Positions 1-5,103 of a DNA stretch of 5,880 nucleotides are shown here, in pieces. This DNA is from Bacillota bacterium (GTDB lineage: Bacteria > Bacillota > Bacilli > Alicyclobacillales > SLC66): contig JAKACR010000187.1 in assembly GCA_021821225.1 (NCBI GenBank), positions 1 to 5,880 of the forward strand, in the 5' to 3' direction. The stretch's first letter is position 1. Each line of letters begins with the position of its first letter. Below the pieces are notes generated by a model. The model was not told the DNA's origin. It saw only the letters and a program-made list of their open reading frames with translations, and did not search any database. Made by a program: the position numbers and the translations under genes.

Positions 1-460
1 CTACCACGAATTGACCGCGCTTTCCGACCGTCTGCCGCGTCTGTTCAACCTGTCGGCCGCCGTCGCCGAGCATGGGGGGCAACTCGTCTTTTTGCACCGG
101 ATTGTCGAGCGGCCGGCCGACCGTTCCTACGGTGTGCAGGTGGCCCGAAAGGCGGGACTGCCGATGAATGTGACGGAACGGGCCGAACAGATTTTGCAGC
201 GTCTGGAGGCGGCGGCCCTGCAAACTGTGGCGGCGCGGGAGCAGTCCGCGCCGGCTGCGGAGGCGGCGGTCGCTTCTGCGATGGAACGCGCTTTTCCGGC
301 GCAGGCGGACGCCTTGCCAAGCAGAGGCGACGGCGCGCGCGAAAACGCTAGCAAGTGGGAAATTATGGCAAAAGAACTGATCGAGTTGGACCTTGATGGC
401 ATGACGCCGCGCGAAATCCAGGCATTCTTGTATAAATGGCGGGAGCGTTGCCCATCATGA
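1..460 (+). CDS. mutS: DNA mismatch repair protein MutS, C-terminal part (5' end outside window)
   Basis: Open from the left edge (codons begin at base 2), with 152 residues visible before TGA at 458-460. MutS is the ATPase that binds mismatches and short loops in DNA and recruits MutL. The visible part starts in the conserved YHELT stretch of the ATPase domain, continues through the nucleotide-proximal block SYGVQVARKAGLP (125-163), then a helical Glu/Ala-rich stretch (EQILQRLEAAAL), a variable linker, and the C-terminal tail ending PREIQAFLYKWRERC, which matches the family's usual 'LTPxxAxxxLYxL' ending. The Walker A and B motifs lie upstream of the window. I see no clear QLSFF-type sliding-clamp-binding motif in the linker, where Bacillus MutS carries one. 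mutL starts about 30 nt downstream, so the two are very likely co-transcribed. Identity is firm; the gene is truncated only by the window edge. Confidence 0.97.
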   Translation, partial: YHELTALSDRLPRLFNLSAAVAEHGGQLVFLHRIVERPADRSYGVQVARKAGLPMNVTERAEQILQRLEAAALQTVAAREQSAPAAEAAVASAMERAFPAQADALPSRGDGARENASKWEIMAKELIELDLDGMTPREIQAFLYKWRERCPS

Positions 461-474
461 GCGGCGCGCGGCGC

Positions 475-482
475 AAAAGGGG
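475..482 (+). promoter_or_regulatory. mutL ribosome binding site that decides the start
   Basis: The only purine-rich stretch before mutL is AAAAGGGG. It directly abuts ATG 483 (no spacer) but lies 9 nt before the in-frame GTG at 492. That spacing favours GTG 492 as the real start. A third in-frame GTG at 504 has AGGGAG only 2 nt upstream. Confidence 0.5.
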
Positions 483-491
483 ATGACAGTC

Positions 492-2453
492 GTGCAGGGA
501 GCCGTGCGTAGGGATATCCGCGTTCTTGACGCTCTGGTGGCCAACCAGATCGCGGCGGGCGAGGTCGTCGAGCGACCGGCGTCCGTCGTCAAGGAATTGT
601 TGGAAAATGCCCTGGACGCTGGGGCGACGCACATCTCCGTGAGCATTGTGGAGGGCGGCCTGACGGAAATCGACGTGACCGACGACGGCGTGGGGATCCC
701 GCCCGATCAGGTGGAACTGGCGTTCATCCGCCACGCCACGAGTAAGCTGCGCACCATGGCAGATTTCAGGCGTCTTGCGAACCTCGGCTTTCGCGGAGAG
801 GCGTTGCCGTCCATCGCGTCTGTCAGCCGGGTTACGCTGCGCACGCGAGTGGATGGACAGGACGCGGGCGTGGAAATCGCGCTCGACGGCGGCGTCGTGC
901 AGGATCGCCAGCCTGTCGGCTGTCCTTCGGGAACGCGCGTGCGCGTGCGCGATCTGTTTTTTAACACACCGGCGCGGCTGAAATTTGTCCGGTCGCTGCA
1001 GACCGAGACGCGCCACGTGCTGGAGGTGGCCGGGCGCGCCGCAGCCGCGCGGCCCGACGTGGCCATCTCTGTGACGGTCGACGGCCATCGGCAGTTTGCC
1101 ACGCCGGGTGACGGTCAGTTGCCGTCTGCGTTTCGCTCCGTGTACGGCCACGCGCTTGCGCAACGGGCGGTGGCGCTGTTGCTCGATCACCCGGACTACG
1201 CGGGCCGGGGGTTGTTGGGCGCCCCGCAGGATTCCCGGACGTCGCGCACGGGTATGTGGTTTGCCATCAACGGCAGGCCCGTGCGCAGTCATCCCCTGGC
1301 GCAGGCGGTGCTGGACGGTTGCCACACGCTGTTGCCGCGCGGCCGTTTCCCGGTTGTCATGCTGAATCTGGAACTGGACCCGGAGCTAGTGGACGTGAAT
1401 GTCCACCCCGCCAAGTGGGAGGTCAAATTCAGTGAGGAAAAAGATATCCGGGAACTGGTGAGGCAGGCCACCCAGACGGGCATTCAGGCGGGCGCCGGGA
1501 TTCCGGACATGCATCTGGACGGTCGGGGCGCTGCGGTGGATGGCGCCGTGGTGGACGCGGACGTTCCCGGACGAACGGCGTCGCAAAGCGCGGAGAATGC
1601 CGTCCGTGACGAAACAGACGCCGCAAGGCCGTCCAGCGCGCAAGGTTGGACACCGACGCGCGACAGGTCGGCCAGCCCGCCTATGGAGGAATCAGTGCAG
1701 GTGGCGATGCAGGTACAGGAGCCGCTCCGGGCTTACGGCGAGTGGGCGGCGGGCGCGCCGGAAACAGTGGTGGACGCACGGCGCCCCGATGTGCCGTCCG
1801 CTGTCTCAGGTTCCGGTCCATCAGGTTCCGGTCCATCAGGTTCCGGCATCTCGGATTTCGCCGCACAGCGCCCACACAGCGCTTTGCGCCCGGTGGCGCA
1901 GGTGATGAATATGTACATTGTGGCAGAGGATGACGATGCGGTCTATTTGATCGATCAGCACGCCGCGCATGAGCGGGTATTGTACGAAAAGTTCCGCAGA
2001 GCGTTCGCGGAGGGCCAGGTGCGGCCGGTGGAACTGCTTGTTCCACTGACGGTCGAGACGCGGCCGCAGGAGGTGGCGCCCCTGACGGCGCTGGCTTCGC
2101 AGGCCATCTTGGTTGGACTGCGGTACGAGCCTTTTGGCGAGCGGTCGTTTCTGGTGCGCACAATTCCGCACATCTGGGAAGGGCTAGATCTGGAGCGGCT
2201 TGTTCACGACACGTTCACGGAACTGGTGGAGCACGGTGAATTGCCAGATCATCTGTGGCTGGAGGAACGCATCGTATTGCGCTCCTGCAAGGCGGCCGTC
2301 AAGGCCAATCGACGCTTGAGCATGATGGAGATGGACGCGCTGCTGCAAGCGCTCGCTCCGCTGGAAAATCCGCTGACGTGCCCGCATGGCCGCCCCACCG
2401 CGCTGCGTATCACGAAGACCCGGTTGGAACGGGAATTCGGGCGATCGATGTGA
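492..2453 (+). CDS. mutL: DNA mismatch repair protein MutL (endonuclease type)
   Basis: MutL is a GHKL-ATPase homodimer that couples mismatch recognition by MutS to strand incision. Numbering from GTG 492 gives 653 aa. The N-terminal ATPase carries NQIAAGEVVERPASVVKELL with the catalytic Glu35 and Mg-binding Asn39, DDGVGI (64-69), RHATSKL (80-86) and GFRGEA (99-104). A long low-complexity, proline/serine/alanine-rich linker (about 330-465) contains a 15-bp tandem repeat. The C-terminal domain has the endonuclease motif DQHAAHERVLYE (488-499; DQHA-x2-E-x4-E), SCKAAVKAN (598-606), CPHGRPT (630-636) and a terminal FGR, so this is a nicking MutL, as expected where there is no MutH. ATG 483 is the longer alternative start (656 aa) but has a badly placed ribosome site; GTG 504 would give the most family-like N-terminus. 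The gene follows mutS and overlaps the next gene at GTGA. Confidence 0.97.
   Translation: MQGAVRRDIRVLDALVANQIAAGEVVERPASVVKELLENALDAGATHISVSIVEGGLTEIDVTDDGVGIPPDQVELAFIRHATSKLRTMADFRRLANLGFRGEALPSIASVSRVTLRTRVDGQDAGVEIALDGGVVQDRQPVGCPSGTRVRVRDLFFNTPARLKFVRSLQTETRHVLEVAGRAAAARPDVAISVTVDGHRQFATPGDGQLPSAFRSVYGHALAQRAVALLLDHPDYAGRGLLGAPQDSRTSRTGMWFAINGRPVRSHPLAQAVLDGCHTLLPRGRFPVVMLNLELDPELVDVNVHPAKWEVKFSEEKDIRELVRQATQTGIQAGAGIPDMHLDGRGAAVDGAVVDADVPGRTASQSAENAVRDETDAARPSSAQGWTPTRDRSASPPMEESVQVAMQVQEPLRAYGEWAAGAPETVVDARRPDVPSAVSGSGPSGSGPSGSGISDFAAQRPHSALRPVAQVMNMYIVAEDDDAVYLIDQHAAHERVLYEKFRRAFAEGQVRPVELLVPLTVETRPQEVAPLTALASQAILVGLRYEPFGERSFLVRTIPHIWEGLDLERLVHDTFTELVEHGELPDHLWLEERIVLRSCKAAVKANRRLSMMEMDALLQALAPLENPLTCPHGRPTALRITKTRLEREFGRSM
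1806..1846 (+). repeat. 15-bp in-frame tandem repeat in the MutL linker
   Basis: Two perfect copies of TCAGGTTCCGGTCCA (1806-1820 and 1821-1835) are followed by an 11-base partial copy (1836-1846). They encode SGSGP-SGSGP-SGSG, residues 439-452 from GTG 492. The unit is a multiple of three, so copy-number change would lengthen or shorten the flexible linker without breaking the frame. Confidence 0.95.
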
Positions 2454-3298
2454 ATCCCGCACGCCCATTTCTCTTGAGAAATTTTCAGGATGCTGCCGCA
2501 GCGCCAGAAGGACTGCTGGTCACGACGGCAGGGAATGTCCGTGCCGGGGTGGCCGATGTGGTGCGGGAACGCGCGGCGCAGGCCGGGCTGCCGTTTGTTT
2601 TCCGGCGCGACCGTTCGATCGCGGAGTTGTTTCGTACAGAACCGTTTCGTCATCTTCTGGTCTGGCCTGTCCAAGGGCAGCCCTCGCTCCATCGGCGGGG
2701 CGGCGGCTTACCGCTGTTTTACCATCCTGGGATGGCTCTGGTGCGGATCAAGCGGCTTTGCGAGAACAGCCGGAATGACCGCCTGCTTGCTCTGGCGGGC
2801 GTGCGTCCCGGCGACCGCATCCTGGATTGCACGGCGGGACTCGGTTCGGATGCCGTGGTCTTAAGCCATGCGATCGGACCACAGGGAAGTTGCACGGCCC
2901 TGGAGGTGCGGCCGGAGATCGCCCAGTTGCTCGCCATCGGGCGTGCGACCTATGAGTCGGGCGTACCGGCGTTTGACGCAGCGCTGCGCAGGCTGGATGT
3001 GCGCTGTGTGCCGTTTCGATCGGCGCTCGCCGTGCTGCCGGACGATAGCTATGATATTGTATATTTTGATCCGATGTTTGACGCGTCGGTCAAAGGGTCG
3101 CATTCGCTGCAACGGATGCGCGACTTTGCGGAGCTGTCGAGCGTCACGCAATCCGATCTTGCGCAGGCGCTGCGCGTCGCGCGACGGGTTGTGGTGGTCA
3201 AGGGACGCTGGGACAGCGCGTGGTGGCGCGAATGGAGGATCCCGCACGTCGACCGCAAGAGCGGGAAGGTGGCGTACGGGTTACTCTGGCGCAAGTGA
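2450..3298 (+). CDS. RsmJ-like class I SAM-dependent methyltransferase
   Basis: Predicted 282-residue Rossmann-fold methyltransferase resembling the RsmJ/YhiQ family (16S rRNA m2G1516 methyltransferase in E. coli). SAM-binding motif I is DCTAGLGSD (126-134), the acidic residue closing strand 2 is Glu152 (ALEVRPE), the catalytic-type motif IV is DIVYFDPMFD (202-211), and a late strand carries VVVVKGRWD (from 247). E. coli RsmJ, as I remember it, has DATAGLGRDA, VVYLDPMFP and RVVVKRPD at the same places, so the family match is good. The exact rRNA target in this organism is inferred. Start: GTG 2450 overlaps the mutL stop in the arrangement ATGTGA, suggesting translational coupling; only a weak CGGG lies 8 nt upstream. 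The reading frame stays open further upstream inside mutL, but that part is a shadow. Family homologues, as I recall them, begin near VTTA (residues 24-27 here), so about 20 extra N-terminal residues may be real or the start may be later. Confidence 0.85.
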   Translation: MNPARPFLLRNFQDAAAAPEGLLVTTAGNVRAGVADVVRERAAQAGLPFVFRRDRSIAELFRTEPFRHLLVWPVQGQPSLHRRGGGLPLFYHPGMALVRIKRLCENSRNDRLLALAGVRPGDRILDCTAGLGSDAVVLSHAIGPQGSCTALEVRPEIAQLLAIGRATYESGVPAFDAALRRLDVRCVPFRSALAVLPDDSYDIVYFDPMFDASVKGSHSLQRMRDFAELSSVTQSDLAQALRVARRVVVVKGRWDSAWWREWRIPHVDRKSGKVAYGLLWRK

Positions 3299-3382
3299 GG
3301 CCGATTCTGTCGTGTCGCGGACGGAAGCTGTCCATTTGAAGAGGTGGCCGTGCGGGTCTGATCAGGATGGCGCGTGCTCCTG

Positions 3383-3392
3383 AAAAGGAGAG
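3383..3392 (+). promoter_or_regulatory. miaA ribosome binding site that decides the start
   Basis: AAAAGGAGAG is a near-ideal Shine-Dalgarno sequence, with its core AGGAG ending 9 nt before GTG 3400. The upstream in-frame ATG 3367 has only an AGG directly touching it. This places the likely start at GTG 3400. Confidence 0.7.
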
Positions 3393-3399
3393 TTGGCAG

Positions 3400-4338
3400 G
3401 TGGAGTTGCCGGTTGTCGTGTGCGTTGTCGGACCGACTGCCGTGGGCAAAACGGAACTGAGTCTCGCCGTTGCGCAGGCGATGGGCGGAGAGATTGTCTC
3501 GGCGGATTCGATGCAGGTCTATCGCCAGATGGATATCGGCACAGCCAAGATCCCTGTGGAAAAGCGGCGCAATATTCCGCATCACATGCTGGATGTTGTG
3601 GATCCCACGAGTGCGTTCACGGTCCATCAATATATTGAGATGGCCAGGACGATCATCCTTGACATCGCGCGCAGGGAGCGCCTGCCGATTGTGGCGGGCG
3701 GGACGGGATTGTATGTCCGCGCTCTGGTGGACGGGCTGGATTTGACGCAGACGGCCCGTAATGACGCGCTGCGTCGCATGCTCCATGAGCGCGCTGCGCG
3801 CGAAGGGCCGACCGTTTTGCACGACATGCTGGCCGAGCGGGACGCGGCGGCGGCCCTGCGGATTCATCCGCACGATGTCCGGCGCGTGGTGCGGGCCCTG
3901 GAGATCATCGATCACACGGGACGGACTGTGGCGCAAAGCTATCGGCCGGAACCTGCGTGGTGCCGCCCGGTGTTCGTCGGATTGACCATGCCGCGCCCCG
4001 TATTGTACGGGCGAATTGAACAGCGTGTGGATCATATGATGGAAGAGGGGCTGCTGCAGGAAGTGAAATCGCTGCTGGCACGCGGTTGTACGCGGGACCA
4101 CACGTCGATGCAGGCCATCGGATACAAGGAGATCGTGCGCCATCTTCGCGGTGAAATAAGCCTGGATATGGCCGTCGATGAGATCAAACGCGCGAGCAGG
4201 CGGTATGCCAAACGGCAACTGTCCTGGTACCGGACAGATCATAGGGTGATCTGGTATGAAACTCCTGAAGATGGTATGATGGAACCGTTGTGTGCACAGA
4301 TCATGAAATTTGTGTCCCAGGCGGCGGAAACGGTCTGA
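3400..4338 (+). CDS. miaA: tRNA dimethylallyltransferase MiaA
   Basis: MiaA transfers the dimethylallyl group of DMAPP to N6 of A37 in tRNAs that read UNN codons, making i6A37. From GTG 3400 it is 312 residues, close to the usual 310-316. The P-loop is GPTAVGKT (11-18), followed by the substrate-binding block SADSMQVYRQMDIGTAK (34-50, with the conserved Asp36), PHHMLDVVDP (60-69), GGTGLY (100-105), and the C-terminal signature QAIGYKE with RYAKRQLSWYR. All family landmarks are intact. ATG 3367 would add 11 residues (MARAPEKESWQ) but has no properly spaced ribosome site. The gene lies 100 nt after the methyltransferase gene and 150 nt before hfq, the common miaA-hfq order. The neighbouring tRNA-Thr has U36 and so is not an expected MiaA substrate (which needs A36-A37-A38). 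Confidence 0.97.
   Translation: MELPVVVCVVGPTAVGKTELSLAVAQAMGGEIVSADSMQVYRQMDIGTAKIPVEKRRNIPHHMLDVVDPTSAFTVHQYIEMARTIILDIARRERLPIVAGGTGLYVRALVDGLDLTQTARNDALRRMLHERAAREGPTVLHDMLAERDAAAALRIHPHDVRRVVRALEIIDHTGRTVAQSYRPEPAWCRPVFVGLTMPRPVLYGRIEQRVDHMMEEGLLQEVKSLLARGCTRDHTSMQAIGYKEIVRHLRGEISLDMAVDEIKRASRRYAKRQLSWYRTDHRVIWYETPEDGMMEPLCAQIMKFVSQAAETV
4272..4280 (+). promoter_or_regulatory. candidate extended -10 promoter for hfq inside the 3' end of miaA
   Basis: TGGTATGAT is an extended -10 (TGn plus TATGAT, 5 of 6 matches to TATAAT). The -35 region at 16-18 nt spacing is poor (CTGGTA at best), as is common for extended -10 promoters. It would give a leader of about 200 nt before hfq. hfq promoters inside miaA are known in enterobacteria; here it is inference only. 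Confidence 0.35.
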
Positions 4339-4420
4339 TGGAGGTCTGTGCCGATTTTTGCGGGGTGGGTTTATCCGGGGTGTACACTGCGACGGCATCC
4401 CTGTTTGGCTCTTTGGCTGA

Positions 4421-4450
4421 AAGGACAAGGAAGGACGAAGCAGGACAGAA
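4421..4450 (+). repeat. three degenerate 10-nt purine-rich repeats before hfq
   Basis: Consecutive decamers AAGGACAAGG, AAGGACGAAG and CAGGACAGAA share AGGAC in identical phase. They lie in a run that is almost all A and G (4420-4452), some 40-70 nt upstream of the hfq start. The function is unknown. A purine-rich leader could be an Hfq-binding site, because Bacillus Hfq is reported to favour A/G-rich RNA. Confidence 0.7.
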
Positions 4451-4476
4451 AGTGTGCCGCGCGGGAATACGGTTTT

Positions 4477-4483
4477 GAGGGAG
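4477..4483 (+). promoter_or_regulatory. hfq ribosome binding site (upstream start)
   Basis: GAGGGAG ends 7 nt before ATG 4491. This is good spacing and supports translation from that ATG. Confidence 0.7.
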
Positions 4484-4490
4484 TACGAGC

Positions 4491-4742
4491 ATGGGTCTGG
4501 AGGGCGCTTTGGTGACGACAACGAAACCGATTAACATTCAGGACAGTTTTCTGAACACCATCCGCAGAGAGAACATCCCGGTCGTTGTGTATCTTGTGAA
4601 TGGATTCCAAATAAGGGGATTTGTTCGCGCGTTCGATAATTTCACAGTGGTGGTCGAGTCGGACGGAAAGCAGCAGCTCATTTACAAACACGCCGTATCG
4701 ACCTTCACACCCAGCCGGCCTGTGCGGTTCGAGGCGGAATAG
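4491..4742 (+). CDS. hfq: RNA chaperone Hfq
   Basis: Hfq is a hexameric Sm-like ring that binds sRNAs and mRNAs. The 83-residue product contains [17 protein letters not shown] (12-28), including the proximal-face Gln17 (Gln8 of E. coli), the Sm1 region [25 protein letters not shown], and the Sm2 signature YKHAVST (65-71). The C-terminal tail is very short (about a dozen residues after Sm2), as in Gram-positive Hfq. The rim patch reads RREN (25-28): two arginines like E. coli RRER, but Asn at the last place as in Bacillus RKEN. Two starts are plausible: ATG 4491 with GAGGGAG, and in-frame GTG 4512 with GGAGGG at 4499-4504 (7-nt spacing), which would give 76 residues, near the 73 of B. subtilis. 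Typical Hfq begins just before KPINIQ, so the first seven residues (MGLEGAL) may be dispensable or a second isoform. Confidence 0.98.
   Translation: MGLEGALVTTTKPINIQDSFLNTIRRENIPVVVYLVNGFQIRGFVRAFDNFTVVVESDGKQQLIYKHAVSTFTPSRPVRFEAE
4499..4504 (+). promoter_or_regulatory. possible internal hfq ribosome binding site
   Basis: GGAGGG lies within the first codons of the longer hfq frame, 7 nt before the in-frame GTG 4512. It could direct a shorter Hfq beginning [10 protein letters not shown]. Confidence 0.45.
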
Positions 4743-4792
4743 CCGGTTCGGCTGGATAGTTGTTCCCAGCGGGCCTGGAAAGATGCCTTTTG

Positions 4793-4801
4793 TGGTATGC
4801 T
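4793..4801 (+). promoter_or_regulatory. weak candidate extended -10 upstream of tRNA-Thr
   Basis: TGGTATGCT has the TGn-TATxxT form seen again at 4873, but no recognisable -35 at proper spacing, and it overlaps the 5' arm of the hairpin at 4798-4830. Possible second promoter for the tRNA; low confidence. Confidence 0.25.
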
Positions 4802-4830
4802 GAATGCGCGTCAAGTCCCGTGCGTCAGCA
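4798..4830 (+). other. imperfect hairpin between hfq and tRNA-Thr
   Basis: TGCTGA (4798-4803) pairs with TCAGCA (4825-4830), and GCGCG (4806-4810) pairs with CGTGC (4819-4823, one G-U), leaving an 8-nt loop (TCAAGTCC) and a small internal loop. That is eleven base pairs in all. No T-run follows, so it is not a standard intrinsic terminator. It may act as a 3' end structure for the hfq mRNA. Confidence 0.5.
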
Positions 4831-4872
4831 CTGAACAGAGGGTACAAGGTGCTCGCTGGCGGGCGAATTTTT

Positions 4873-4881
4873 TGGTATACT
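4873..4881 (+). promoter_or_regulatory. extended -10 promoter of tRNA-Thr
   Basis: TGGTATACT gives TGn plus TATACT (5 of 6 matches to TATAAT), with a poor -35 (TCGCTG at 17 nt spacing). The expected transcription start near 4888-4889 lies about 4-5 nt before the mature tRNA, a normal distance. Confidence 0.6.
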
Positions 4882-4892
4882 AAGTGGTGTCG

Positions 4893-4965
<73 letters not shown>

Positions 4966-4997
4966 CCTTTAAAAAGCCCGGTAATACGGGAAAAGCG

Positions 4998-5031
4998 AAG
5001 GGTCGCTCGAATCCTGAGCGGCCCTTTTCTT
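4998..5031 (+). terminator. intrinsic terminator after tRNA-Thr
   Basis: An 11-bp stem (4998-5008 with 5016-5026, one G-U pair, GC-rich core) with a 7-nt loop GAATCCT is followed by TTTTCTT (5025-5031). It ends the tRNA-Thr transcript about 30-60 nt past the tRNA. Confidence 0.88.
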
Positions 5032-5036
5032 GCGTT

Positions 5037-5058
5037 CAGTGTGTCAACAGTGTGTCAG
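5037..5058. repeat. 11-nt tandem repeat between the terminator and the IS
   Basis: CAGTGTGTCAA (5037-5047) is followed immediately by CAGTGTGTCAG (5048-5058), a near-perfect direct repeat with one difference at the last base. It lies just outside the presumed IS end. Function unknown. Confidence 0.85.
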
Positions 5059-5060
5059 AC

Positions 5061-5103
5061 GTTTTGGAGTGGTATTAAGTCAATAGCGTGGACACCCCAA
5101 AAC
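5061..5103. repeat. inverted repeat spanning the presumed IS end
   Basis: GTTTTGGAGTG (5061-5071) is the reverse complement of CACCCCAAAAC (5093-5103) with one mismatch (A5068 against C5096), around a 21-nt loop. No T-run follows on either strand, so it is not an obvious terminator. Confidence 0.75.

Noticed and set aside
363..1325. A 320-codon open frame on the - strand opposite mutL
   Set aside because: Same reasons: it is the shadow of the MutL ATPase domain, with low-complexity Arg/His-rich composition.
2255..2449. Upstream extension of the methyltransferase frame inside mutL
   Set aside because: It overlaps the conserved MutL C-terminal motifs; the GTG 2450 overlap with the mutL stop is the more natural start.
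4356..4386. TTGCGG and TACACT as a -35/-10 pair for hfq
   Set aside because: Spacing of 19 nt and poor matches to both boxes; the extended -10 at 4272 is better.
4290..4478. A 62-codon frame between miaA and hfq
   Set aside because: It starts inside miaA, resembles nothing known, and has no good ribosome site.
3049..4521. A 490-codon open frame on the - strand opposite the methyltransferase gene and miaA
   Set aside because: It mirrors two clear genes, is rich in Arg/His/Pro, shows no recognisable domain and has no ribosome site; long antisense frames are common opposite GC-rich genes.
4741..4753. Hairpin AGCCG-GTT-CGGCT at the hfq stop codon as a terminator
   Set aside because: A 5-bp stem without a T-run after it.
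4977..4990. Small hairpin CCCG-GTAATA-CGGG, which on the - strand is followed by CTTTTT
   Set aside because: Only a 4-bp stem; too weak to call a reverse-strand terminator, though it might help block antisense reading into the tRNA.
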